This document shows, piece after piece, positions 7,843-14,654 of a stretch of 32,846 nt of DNA. The stretch's first letter is position 1; every line of letters starts with the position of its first letter. Where the stretch lies: positions 15,402 through 48,247 of the forward strand of contig NZ_KB903544.1 of NCBI RefSeq assembly GCF_000379805.1, in the 5' to 3' direction. The notes beneath the pieces were generated by a model. That model did not search any database. It was given only the letters and a program-made list of their open reading frames with translations, and was not told the DNA's origin. The position numbers and the translations under genes are program-made. The stretch is from Lewinella cohaerens DSM 23179 (GTDB lineage Bacteria; Bacteroidota; Bacteroidia; Chitinophagales; Saprospiraceae).

Positions 7843-7944
7843 AAGGTGATCCAATTTGGGTTTAGTAAGAAAAAGATAAGCAACGGACTAAAAAGAGGTT
7901 GTGTTCTTTTTCTTACTAAACCTTAAAACAAATTGGATCATCTT
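7843..7944. repeat. Long inverted repeat between divergent genes
   Basis: The left arm 7843-7876 pairs with the right arm 7905-7944. There are 18 perfect pairs next to the loop (GGTTTAGTAAGAAAAAGA at 7859-7876) and 16 outer positions with one mismatch (7843-7858 with 7929-7944). A 6-nt insertion TTAAAA (7923-7928) sits in the right arm only, and the loop is 28 nt. It lies between the LRR gene and the divergent GNAT-like gene and ends 31 nt before the latter's start. It is too long for an ordinary terminator and stands upstream of both genes. A MITE-like insertion or a large leader hairpin are the options. Confidence 0.7.
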
Positions 7945-7975
7945 GTTTTAGCTCGAATACCAACGACGAATAGCT

Positions 7976-9199
7976 ATGCAAATACAAGAAGTAACGACGC
8001 CTGCACACTGGCGAATTTTCTATCAGGTACCTCATTATATTTATGCCAATGATCCTCATTGGATCGCTCCCTTGGAAGGCGATATCGATAAAATATTTTC
8101 CCCTGCATCCAACAAGGCTTTTGAGGAGGGAAAAGCAAAGGTTTGGGTACTTCTTGATGCTGCGGGTAAAGGTATCGGCCGTATTTCTGCCTTTATCGAC
8201 GGGCGGAGAAACGCAAAAATTGGTCGCGAGGATGGCGGCATCGGTTTCTTTGAATGTGTCAATGATGACGAGGCTGCCAAGCTGCTTTTTGACACTGCTG
8301 AGGCATATCTGGCAGCGGAGGGAATTAGCATGATTCACGCGCCCATCAATTTTGGGGAGCGCGATAAATTCTGGGGTCTACTCACAAAGGGATGGTATCC
8401 GCCGCTTTATCACGAATATTATCATCCACAATACTACCAGCGGTTTTTCAACGCACGTAACTACCAGCCGCAAGAGCAGGTCTTTACTTTTGGTGGTAAA
8501 GTGGAGAACTTGGCCTTTGAACGGCTTACGCAAATTTCAGGCAGGGTACGCGAACGGTACAATGTACAATCAAGGGTGATCAATCTTCGTGACTTGCGCA
8601 CCGAAGGGGACCACATGGCCACAGTGTACAATTCTGCCTTTGCCAATATGCCACACTTCAAACCTTTGGAAGGCGAGCAGATTTACAAGATGTTGAAAAT
8701 GATGAAGCCCGTCATGGACCCCAATCTTACCTGTATTTCCTTTGCAGGCGATGAGCCGGTAGGCTTCTGTGCCCTGATGCCTGATATCAACCGTTCACTC
8801 AAATTTGCGAAAGGAAAACTGAGCTGGTGGAAGATGCCCCGCTTCTTGTACAATTTGAAATACAGCGGACAGCCCAATATCGTAAAGGGAGTTGCTTTCG
8901 GTATTCATGCCGATTACCAACGCCGTGGCGTCTTTTCTGAGATGGTCGACTTCCTCACCACAGTAGGTGATGGACACAACCTGAAAACGTATAAAGAACT
9001 GGGGCTCGCGACGATCCGAGGCGGCAATTATGCGATGCTGAAAAGTTCTACCGCAGCCCTCAATGTTTTCGTTGAGCGCGTGCATCTTTCTTTTGTGAAA
9101 ATATTAGATGAAACCCCGTATGAGCCTTACGGAAGCTCCGATGTGAGTGAAGTGCCTATGGGAGAGGTGCCGCCAGAGGGTATTTATCCGAAAGGGTAA
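7976..9199 (+). CDS. GNAT-superfamily-like protein (YghO-type)
   Basis: The protein has 407 residues. The N-terminal opening, TPAHWRIFYQVPHYIYANDPHWIAPL, and the block KVWVLLDAAGKGIGRISAFID are typical of the long YghO-like group of the GNAT superfamily. In the C-terminal half, VGFCALMPDIN followed by VKGVAFGIHADYQRRGVFSEMVDFL resembles the acetyl-CoA-binding segment (beta4 and motif A with Q/RxxG) of N-acetyltransferases. HAPINFGERDKFWGLLTKGW is a conserved central element of this family. It is soluble and its substrate is unknown. The start codon follows the long inverted repeat, which may therefore form part of its leader. The GT4 glycosyltransferase gene begins 57 bp downstream on the same strand, so the two are probably cotranscribed. 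Confidence 0.8.
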   Translation: MQIQEVTTPAHWRIFYQVPHYIYANDPHWIAPLEGDIDKIFSPASNKAFEEGKAKVWVLLDAAGKGIGRISAFIDGRRNAKIGREDGGIGFFECVNDDEAAKLLFDTAEAYLAAEGISMIHAPINFGERDKFWGLLTKGWYPPLYHEYYHPQYYQRFFNARNYQPQEQVFTFGGKVENLAFERLTQISGRVRERYNVQSRVINLRDLRTEGDHMATVYNSAFANMPHFKPLEGEQIYKMLKMMKPVMDPNLTCISFAGDEPVGFCALMPDINRSLKFAKGKLSWWKMPRFLYNLKYSGQPNIVKGVAFGIHADYQRRGVFSEMVDFLTTVGDGHNLKTYKELGLATIRGGNYAMLKSSTAALNVFVERVHLSFVKILDETPYEPYGSSDVSEVPMGEVPPEGIYPKG

Positions 9200-9256
9200 A
9201 AAGGTGTAAGGGTTAGGTGAGTGTAAGGTTGTAAGCGTTAAAAAAAAAATAGGAGC

Positions 9257-10357
9257 ATGCGTATTCTGGTCATTAGTGATTATGATGATAACTACAATGC
9301 TGTTCGCCCGGAAGGGGAATTGTTCATTGGGCTGCATCATGCAGGTGCTGATGTGCAGGTGATGACCTACGGAGATACGCCCTTTGCCCAAAAGTTTCGC
9401 GATGCCGGAATGCGGGTCATAGATTTTCACCCAAAGAAGAAGTTTTCAAAGGAAGCAGTTGCCAGAATAAGGAAAGAAATCATTGAGCAGGATCGACAGA
9501 TTATCCACTTATTTAATAATAAAGCCATCATCAATGGCATCCGCGCGGTTCGTGGATTGGATGTAAAAGTCGTCACCTATCGTGGTTATACAGGAAATAT
9601 CCACTGGTGGGATCCTACTAATTACCTGACTCACCTGAACCCGAGGGTTGATGCGATTACCTGCGTTTCAGGTGCCGTAAAAGAGGTTTTTGACCGGCAA
9701 CTTTTTTTTCCAAAAGAGAAAGCTGTAACCGTCAGTAAAGGACATAACCCAGCTTGGTACCAGGACATACCGACAGGCGATCTCGGTGAATTTGGTTTTC
9801 CCAAAGAGGCTGTTATTGTGAGCGTGGTGGCGAATGCACGACGCATGAAGGGCATTCCTTACCTGTTAGACGCCATTGAACTACTCGCCAAAGAAAGCCC
9901 GGCTCATTTTCTGCTTATTGGTAGAGGCTTGGATGATCCTGCTACCTTAGCGACATTGGATAAGAAAGGTATCCGAAACCGGGTCGTTTTTGCGGGCTTT
10001 CGCAAGGATGTGTTGTCACTCGTCAAAGCTTGTGACCTCAGCTTACTTCCTTCCGTAAAAGGAGAAGGTTTGTCAAAAGTATTGCTGGAAAGCCTGTTTC
10101 TCGGTAAGGCTACCATCATGACCAATATTGGGGGTAATAAAGGCTTGGCCATCGATGGTGAAAGCGGCCTCGTGATTCCGCCTCGTGATCCGGCAGCAAT
10201 GGCTACAGCCATAAGTAGCTTGGTTGATAATCCTGATTACCGCAAAAAAATAGGCGCTGCCGGGCAGGTTTATATTCAGGAAAACTACACTGTGGAAAGG
10301 AGTGTAAAAGAGTTGATGGAGGTTTACGAGAGATTGTTAGGGGAGACTGTTCATTAA
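9257..10357 (+). CDS. Glycosyltransferase family 4 (GT-B fold)
   Basis: The protein has 366 residues with a typical GT-B two-domain layout. The N-terminal Rossmann domain starts MRILVISDYDDNYNAVRPEGE and includes the acceptor-side linker AITCVSGAVKEVFD. The C-terminal donor-binding domain carries VSVVANARRMKGIPYLLDAIELL, LIGRG, VVFAGFRKDV and the E-x7-E motif of retaining GT4 enzymes (EGLSKVLLE), followed by GGNKGLAIDGESGLVIPP. It probably transfers a nucleotide-activated sugar in polysaccharide or lipid glycan synthesis at the cytoplasmic face of the membrane. Donor and acceptor are not predictable. No membrane helix is seen. It follows the GNAT-like gene by 57 bp that contain two GTGTAAGG copies and an A tract before a purine-rich AGGAGC at the start. 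Confidence 0.88.
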   Translation: MRILVISDYDDNYNAVRPEGELFIGLHHAGADVQVMTYGDTPFAQKFRDAGMRVIDFHPKKKFSKEAVARIRKEIIEQDRQIIHLFNNKAIINGIRAVRGLDVKVVTYRGYTGNIHWWDPTNYLTHLNPRVDAITCVSGAVKEVFDRQLFFPKEKAVTVSKGHNPAWYQDIPTGDLGEFGFPKEAVIVSVVANARRMKGIPYLLDAIELLAKESPAHFLLIGRGLDDPATLATLDKKGIRNRVVFAGFRKDVLSLVKACDLSLLPSVKGEGLSKVLLESLFLGKATIMTNIGGNKGLAIDGESGLVIPPRDPAAMATAISSLVDNPDYRKKIGAAGQVYIQENYTVERSVKELMEVYERLLGETVH

Positions 10358-10451
10358 TGTGTGTCTGATGAATAATTGCCGAAATGTATCTACTTGATAA
10401 CCAGTAATAAAAAAACTCTGCGGGCTCTGACGGCACTGCGCGAGACACACA
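10358..10451. repeat. Nested inverted repeat between convergent genes
   Basis: The outer arms are TGTGTGTCT (10358-10366) and AGACACACA (10443-10451), a perfect 9-bp match. The inner arms are TGCCG (10377-10381) and CGGCA (10431-10435). It fills most of the gap between the glycosyltransferase stop and the pseudouridine synthase stop. It could be a bidirectional terminator, although the arms are far apart and no T tract follows, or a small palindromic insertion. Confidence 0.4.
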
Positions 10452-10468
10452 ATTTTGAACACTCTCTG

Positions 10469-11152
10469 TTAGGGGAATAGCGGAAAATCAGTCATTTCTA
10501 CTACATCGCCAGCACGCATATCATTCAACATTACGCCACCAACGCGAATACGAACCAACCTCAGCGTAGGAAACCCTACCGCCGCAGTCATTTTACGAAC
10601 TTGCCGGAATTTACCTTCGCTAATGGTTATCGACAACCAGCTTGTTGGGCGATGTCTTCTACGTGCGGATTTACTTGTGGTGACCTCAAAAACAGGAGCG
10701 GGGTCCAGAAGCATAGCCTTACAAGGCAAGGTGAGGTAAGCTGTTTTTCGTGCCTTTATTTCTACACCAGCCTTTAGTTGTTCAATGGCTTCCTGAGTGA
10801 TTTCGCCATCCAACTCAACATAATACTCCTTTTCCACTTCTTTACTGCGTACTTGTGCACTCACCTTACCATCGGTCGTAAGCAATAACAGGCCTTCAGA
10901 ATCTTCATCTAACCGTCCAATAGCCATTGTTCCCTCTGGGAAATCTTGGAGGTCACCCAATAGCTTTTTGTTCCTCCGCTTGGTTTGGTTGTTGACAAAC
11001 TGCGACAAATACCCTCCGGGCTTGTGGATCGCAAAATGGCGGTGGTTGATTGTTTGGTTCGATGGTTCGATGGTTCGATGGTTCGATGGTTGGTTTGATG
11101 GTTTTGGACCGCCCCCTACTTTCGCATCCGTTTCGGCCCGTACCAGAGCCAA
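10469..11152 (-). CDS. rluE: 23S rRNA pseudouridine synthase, RsuA/RluE type
   Basis: Isomerises a uridine in ribosomal RNA to pseudouridine. The catalytic domain begins at HFAIHKPGGYLSQF (about residue 38) and contains the catalytic aspartate in AIGRLDEDSEGLLLLTTDG. KEYYVELDG and the late block ISEGKFRQVRKMTAAVGFPTLRLVRIRVG follow, all diagnostic of the RsuA/RluB/E/F family. The lack of an S4 domain fits RluE. The N-terminal 37 residues are atypical: they come from an octanucleotide repeat tract (PSNHRTIEPSNQTINHR). ATG 11150-11152 is the only ATG, GTG or TTG in frame before the domain. That start lies inside the 3' end of the PepSY-like gene (37-bp overlap, different frame), so translational coupling is likely. 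A change in repeat number would shift the frame. Confidence 0.88.
   Translation of the reverse strand: MALVRAETDAKVGGGPKPSNQPSNHRTIEPSNQTINHRHFAIHKPGGYLSQFVNNQTKRRNKKLLGDLQDFPEGTMAIGRLDEDSEGLLLLTTDGKVSAQVRSKEVEKEYYVELDGEITQEAIEQLKAGVEIKARKTAYLTLPCKAMLLDPAPVFEVTTSKSARRRHRPTSWLSITISEGKFRQVRKMTAAVGFPTLRLVRIRVGGVMLNDMRAGDVVEMTDFPLFP
11056..11107. repeat. Octanucleotide tandem repeat inside the rluE start region
   Basis: There are four perfect GGTTCGAT copies (11056-11087). A partial copy (GGTT) and two degenerate copies (GGTTTGAT, GGTTTTGG) continue to 11107. The tract lies between the rluE-like start codon and its catalytic domain, and past the stop of the upstream PepSY gene. The unit length is not a multiple of three, so gaining or losing one unit would change the reading frame, as in phase-variable simple-sequence contingency loci. 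Confidence 0.85.
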
Positions 11153-11667
11153 AACCCTGTTACTGTAAAGACCAAAAGGGCTAATCCCGCTACGGTGGTA
11201 TAAAGTAATTTGAAGAATCCACTACCAAATTGCTTGTCAATGATGGAGCCATCATGAATATGTTCCAGGAGGTCGGAGCGCCGCTTGCCAGAACTTAGGA
11301 GACTGCCAGTGCTGAGATCCAGTTGCAGTTCATGGTAGTGATTTTCAAAAGTAAACTTGACAATGCCTTTGCCTGGGCGCACATCTAGCCTGTCAATACT
11401 GCTGTCTAGCTCTGGATGGAGAGAATCGATCAAAAATAGGGCACGGTCTTGTAAATTATTCAAGGCTAGCCAATCTTCTGCTTTAGCAGAACTTCCCTTC
11501 TGGGTATCGGGCAAAAGATAGCCTTTACTGTCTTTTTTCCAACCTAATAGCAATCCAGTGATACCTACAAATAAGAATACAACAAAGAGGCTGGCACCAG
11601 TCCAACGATGTATTTTCCTTACAACCCTCAGGAGTTTTGCCTGCTCTTGGCGCCGCGTAGTGCTCAT
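11116..11667 (-). CDS. PepSY-associated membrane protein, short form
   Basis: The protein has 183 residues and two membrane helices. After a basic N-terminus, RKIHRWTGASLFVVFLFVGITGLLLGW (about 17-43) shows the H-R-W-T/G start seen in PepSY-associated TM proteins. The second helix is FKLLYTTVAGLALLVFTVTGFWLWYG (about 152-177). The periplasmic part between them carries a PepSY-like segment (GKGIVKFTFENHYHELQLDLSTGSLLSS) and EHIHDGSI. The family is linked to iron or heme reductase systems and to peptidase regulation, but the role here is unknown. It starts 24 bp after dapD and overlaps the pseudouridine synthase gene, forming a three-gene operon. Confidence 0.78.
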   Translation of the reverse strand: MSTTRRQEQAKLLRVVRKIHRWTGASLFVVFLFVGITGLLLGWKKDSKGYLLPDTQKGSSAKAEDWLALNNLQDRALFLIDSLHPELDSSIDRLDVRPGKGIVKFTFENHYHELQLDLSTGSLLSSGKRRSDLLEHIHDGSIIDKQFGSGFFKLLYTTVAGLALLVFTVTGFWLWYGPKRMRK

Positions 11668-11691
11668 TTTTTTCTCGGGACTCTTGGTTAC

Positions 11692-12531
11692 TTACACTGC
11701 GACATTGTATTCCCGCAAAGCACTATTTAGACTAGTTTTTTTATCCGTACTTGCCTTACGCTCGCCGATAATCAATGCACAAGGTACTTGGTAATCGCCC
11801 GCGGGGAAAGATTTGGTGTAAGAGCCAGGAATAACGACCGAACGAGCTGGTACACGGCCACGGTAAGTTACAGGCTTAGGGCCGGTAACATCGATGATCC
11901 GAGTCGTTTGGGTAAGAACAACATTGGCACCCAAAACGGCTTCGCGCTCGATGTGTACACCCTCTACTACGATACACCGGGAACCAATAAAGGCATTGTC
12001 TTCAATGATCGTTGGTGCGGCTTGTGGCGGTTCTAACACACCACCAATACCCACGCCACCACTGAGGTGAACATTCTGGCCAATTTGGGCACAGCTGCCC
12101 ACAGTAGCCCAGGTGTCGACCATGCTGCCACTGCCTACATAGGCACCGATATTGACGTAGCTAGGCATCAGGATCACTCCTTCTTCCAGGAAAGAGCCAT
12201 AGCGAGCTAGTGCCTGTGGTACAACTCGCACCCCTTGCTGTGCAAAGTTTTTCTTCAACGGAATTTTATCGTGAAACTCAAAGGGACCCACTTCGATGGT
12301 TTCCATTTTGGCAATGGGGAAATAAAGGATAACGGCTTTTTTTACCCAATCATTGACTTGCCACTTGCCGTCTGTTTCCGGATTCTTAGGTGTAGATATC
12401 TGCTCTGCTACACGTAAGCGGCCTTGGTCGAGTTGTTCAATGACCGCCATTACAGCTTCTTGAACATTTTTGTCTTTTAACATGCTACGGTCCTCAAAGG
12501 CCGCTTCAATCAACGAACGAAAAGCTGTCAT
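11692..12531 (-). CDS. dapD: 2,3,4,5-tetrahydropyridine-2,6-dicarboxylate N-succinyltransferase
   Basis: Transfers succinyl from succinyl-CoA to tetrahydrodipicolinate in the succinylase branch of lysine and meso-diaminopimelate synthesis. The 279 residues match DapD length. The N-terminal helical domain (MTAFRSLIEAAFEDRS) is followed by a left-handed beta-helix of hexapeptide repeats: MPSYVNIGAYVGSGSMVDTWATVGSCAQIG, then HLSGGVGIGGVLEPPQAAPTIIEDNAFIGS. SRCIVVEGVHIEREAVLGANVVL follows. The C-terminal strand region (VVIPGSYTKSFPAGDYQVPCALIIGERKASTDKKTSLNSALRE) is typical. It is the first gene of the operon with the PepSY-like and pseudouridine synthase genes. A promoter overlapping a repeated 24-bp element lies 22-51 bp upstream. 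Confidence 0.97.
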   Translation of the reverse strand: MTAFRSLIEAAFEDRSMLKDKNVQEAVMAVIEQLDQGRLRVAEQISTPKNPETDGKWQVNDWVKKAVILYFPIAKMETIEVGPFEFHDKIPLKKNFAQQGVRVVPQALARYGSFLEEGVILMPSYVNIGAYVGSGSMVDTWATVGSCAQIGQNVHLSGGVGIGGVLEPPQAAPTIIEDNAFIGSRCIVVEGVHIEREAVLGANVVLTQTTRIIDVTGPKPVTYRGRVPARSVVIPGSYTKSFPAGDYQVPCALIIGERKASTDKKTSLNSALREYNVAV

Positions 12532-12552
12532 GAGTGAGATTTTATCCTTTTA

Positions 12553-12582
12553 AGAAAATAAACTAAGCCGACGTTTTTCAAA
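12553..12582 (-). promoter_or_regulatory. Possible dapD promoter overlapping repeated element
   Basis: The minus strand reads TTTG (12579-12582), an 18-nt spacer, then TATTTTCT (12553-12560), a partial match to TAnnTTTG. The -33 box and most of the spacer lie in the 24-bp element that is repeated upstream of the zinc-ribbon gene, where the same geometry has a perfect -7 box. Confidence 0.35.
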
Positions 12583-12612
12583 AAGTAGGTTCAATTTATT
12601 TTGTGCAATACT
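12566..12612 (-). repeat. Repeated promoter-proximal element, copy A
   Basis: 12566-12589 is identical over 24 bp to 26349-26372, and it is itself a near-palindrome (GCC-AC-TTTTT arms around one C). The next block, 12590-12612, matches 26424-26445 with a few changes and ends in GCAATACT in both. Copy B has about 51 extra bases between the two blocks. Both copies lie immediately upstream of minus-strand genes. Confidence 0.7.
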
Positions 12613-12639
12613 TCGGCAAATCTAGGCTTGGCGAAGTAT
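12608..12639 (-). terminator. Palindrome downstream of membrane-protein gene, possible terminator
   Basis: The arms ATACTTCG (12608-12615) and CGAAGTAT (12632-12639) pair perfectly, and part of the interior (CAA/TTG, CTAG) is also symmetric. It starts 30 nt after the stop of the gene ending at 12669 and immediately precedes copy A of the repeated element. No T tract follows on the minus strand, so terminator function is uncertain. Confidence 0.4.
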
Positions 12640-12668
12640 AAAAGTGATCGACAAAGATACGAGAGATT

Positions 12669-13475
12669 TTATTCTTCTACTTGAGGGGTCAACGCGCCTC
12701 TGAAACCGAGGTAAAGACTGCAGTACACCCAGGGCAGAATCAAAAACAAGCCAAAGGAAACCACATTAGCTAGGCCCGGTGCTGCAATCGCTAGCGGAGA
12801 TAGCAATATGCTGACTAACATAAATAGCGAGAAAAAGGTCAGCAGTAGCATAAACTGTGCTCCCCATCGCTTGGTCACCAGCCGTCTGCTTAATTCTAGT
12901 GCTTCTAGAGGGTTTGCTCCCCAAAATAAGATCAACGGATAAGCCCAACTAAAACCTACCTGGAGGTAAATGAGCGGGACCAAATTCAGAAAAAACACCG
13001 TAGAGTCGGTGCTGCTCATCTGAGGTGGTTCAGGCGGATTTACAGGGTTGTTGAGCACCTCCTGGTACCAGTCCATAAAACCAATACGCTGAAATAAATA
13101 GTAGATCGGAAGTATCACAATTCCGGTTATAAGAATACCGAGTAGATTGTTCAAAACCAAAGGCCCTGCCTGGGGAATAGCACCCCAGAAACGTTTGAAG
13201 TCCCAATCTCCTCCTTCCATGACACTGTGAGCTGCCAGGTAAAAGCCTGCATTTAGCACCGGAGAAATAATCAGGGTCAGTAATATTGTCCCTATCCAAC
13301 CAAGGCCGAGAAGGGTGAAAACACTCCCTACAAAAGGCACCAATAAAGCAAAAAGAGCAAAATCTTTAAAATGCTTCCGATACAATAATAAGCCTTCCCT
13401 CATTCTTAATGAGGAGGAGTGGAAATACCCTTTACTAATCGCTTCTTCTAGTTGCGTTCTTTGTTCTGTTGTCAT
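12669..13475 (-). CDS. Multi-pass inner-membrane protein, unknown function
   Basis: The protein has 268 residues. After a soluble N-terminus (MTTEQRTQLEEAISKGYFHSS) there are about six hydrophobic helices, including FALFALLVPFVGSVFTLLGLGW, ILLTLIISPVLNAGFYLAA, VLNNLLGILITGIVILPIYYLF, FFLNLVPLIYLQVGFSWAYPLILFW, MLLLTFFSLFMLVSILLSPL and FGLFLILPWVYCSLYLGF. Tandem MEGGDWDFKRFW and LEALELSRRLV segments resemble those in DUF975/DUF4013-type integral membrane proteins, which often assist envelope functions; that comparison is from memory. It begins 5 bp after the stop of the lipoprotein gene on the same strand, so the two share an mRNA and perhaps a function. Confidence 0.7.
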   Translation of the reverse strand: MTTEQRTQLEEAISKGYFHSSSLRMREGLLLYRKHFKDFALFALLVPFVGSVFTLLGLGWIGTILLTLIISPVLNAGFYLAAHSVMEGGDWDFKRFWGAIPQAGPLVLNNLLGILITGIVILPIYYLFQRIGFMDWYQEVLNNPVNPPEPPQMSSTDSTVFFLNLVPLIYLQVGFSWAYPLILFWGANPLEALELSRRLVTKRWGAQFMLLLTFFSLFMLVSILLSPLAIAAPGLANVVSFGLFLILPWVYCSLYLGFRGALTPQVEE

Positions 13476-13480
13476 AATAG

Positions 13481-14140
13481 CTAGTACCGCTGTGTAATGG
13501 TAACGACCTTAAACGGATAACGCCTCAGGGCTGGAAGGGTTGAAATTATTTCCTGGTCGCCCAGAAGTTGTTCCATATCCTCCTCTGTAAACTGGGCAGC
13601 GTCGACATCGTACCCCAGAACAACCATGAAGTCTTTATCGGCAAAGGTGCCTCCATTCCAATTGGTGACGGTGCCGCCGTAATCCCAATCGAAGCCTGTC
13701 AGCTTAAATGGCTGCCCGTTTATTTTTTCTAAATCAGCTAGGCTACTGCCTATTTTTAGGCCTCCTTTTGTAGCCCATTCACTACCCTCCTCTTGGATGC
13801 GATACATGATTGGATACCCGTCTTCGTCAAGTAAGACCTCTACTTCTTCGGGACTGTCGGGATATAAAACCAGGCCAGGTGCAGTTTCGCCTTCTCCCAG
13901 ATAAAATGCTCGCGGAGCAATGCGATTTTTGCCCAAAAGACGCATAAGATCGGCTTTCGCCAATTCATCATTAAAATCACCAAACCCTTCGCCGGGGCGA
14001 ATGAGGAAAGTATTTTGCTGAGTTGGTGCTTCTTCTTCGGTCGTTTCGGTTGCTTCAGCTTCAGCATTGGCAGGAGGAGCCTCTGGTCCGCAACTCCAAC
14101 AACAAATAGCAAGTAGTAACAGCAGCGTGATATTTTTCAT
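13481..14140 (-). CDS. Lipoprotein of unknown function
   Basis: The protein has 219 residues. The signal peptide MKNITLLLLLAICCWSCG has a lipobox-like end (Cys at 13, 14 or 17). A low-complexity Ala/Glu/Thr linker follows (about 19-38), as is usual for exported Bacteroidota lipoproteins. The mature domain begins FLIRPGEGFGDFNDELAKADL and ends FKVVTITQRY. It contains an internal GGLKIGSSLADLEKINGQPFKLTGFDWDYGGTV block that looks like a small beta-rich domain, similar to proteins described only as hypothetical. The frame reaches 14188, but the preceding 16 residues would bury the signal peptide, so ATG 14138-14140 is used. It is the first gene of a two-gene operon with the membrane protein. Confidence 0.72.
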   Translation of the reverse strand: MKNITLLLLLAICCWSCGPEAPPANAEAEATETTEEEAPTQQNTFLIRPGEGFGDFNDELAKADLMRLLGKNRIAPRAFYLGEGETAPGLVLYPDSPEEVEVLLDEDGYPIMYRIQEEGSEWATKGGLKIGSSLADLEKINGQPFKLTGFDWDYGGTVTNWNGGTFADKDFMVVLGYDVDAAQFTEEDMEQLLGDQEIISTLPALRRYPFKVVTITQRY

Positions 14141-14228
14141 TATGCTTAACTTTAGGATCTGAAAAGGACTTGGTTTATTCTCTGGCACAAGTTAATCATC
14201 ATAGGGAACAAACAAAAAGGCAACCGCT

Positions 14229-14654
14229 ATGAACCATTGCATTTTTTGTAAGATCATCAATGGAGAACTCCCGGCTCACCGGGTCTATGAAGATGAGCAA
14301 GTGCTCGCTTTTATGGATATTTCGCCCATTAATCATGGCCATGTGTTGATTATCCCCAAAGTCCACTACAGTGAGTTGAGAAGTATTCCTTTGGCGACTT
14401 CCATTGCGGTTTGGAAGGTGGTCAAGAAAGTAGAATACGCAATTTGGCAAACGCCTGATTTGGTTTGTGATGGGACTAATATTCTCCAAAATAATGGCGC
14501 AGCTGCAGGGCAGGAAGTATTTCATGCTCACTTTCATGTAATACCTCGCCGTGAGGGGGATGGCTCCCGCTTTGGTTTCAAGACGGTCAACAGTTCCGAC
14601 CAGGTGCGCAAGGATTGGGCCGCGAAAATAAAAGACCAGATTGATGCAGCATAA
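14229..14654 (+). CDS. HIT-family nucleotide hydrolase or transferase (HINT-like)
   Basis: The protein has 141 residues. The opening CIFCKIINGELPAHRVYEDEQVLAFMDISPINHGHVLIIPK carries the C-x2-C pair and the purine-nucleotide-binding strand-turn of HINT proteins. The histidine triad is HAHFHVIPR near residue 100, preceded by GAAAGQEVFHAH, where GQxV/I is conserved. Such enzymes cleave nucleoside phosphoramidates and related nucleotides in the cytoplasm. The key histidines are intact. It overlaps the next gene by 11 bp (ATG 14644 before TAA 14654), implying coupled translation with the SGNH protein; the functional link is not obvious. Confidence 0.93.
   Translation: MNHCIFCKIINGELPAHRVYEDEQVLAFMDISPINHGHVLIIPKVHYSELRSIPLATSIAVWKVVKKVEYAIWQTPDLVCDGTNILQNNGAAAGQEVFHAHFHVIPRREGDGSRFGFKTVNSSDQVRKDWAAKIKDQIDAA

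Noticed and set aside
11056-11107. Tandem repeat considered as a CRISPR array
   Set aside because: The units are 8 bp and directly adjacent with no spacers; it is a simple-sequence repeat.
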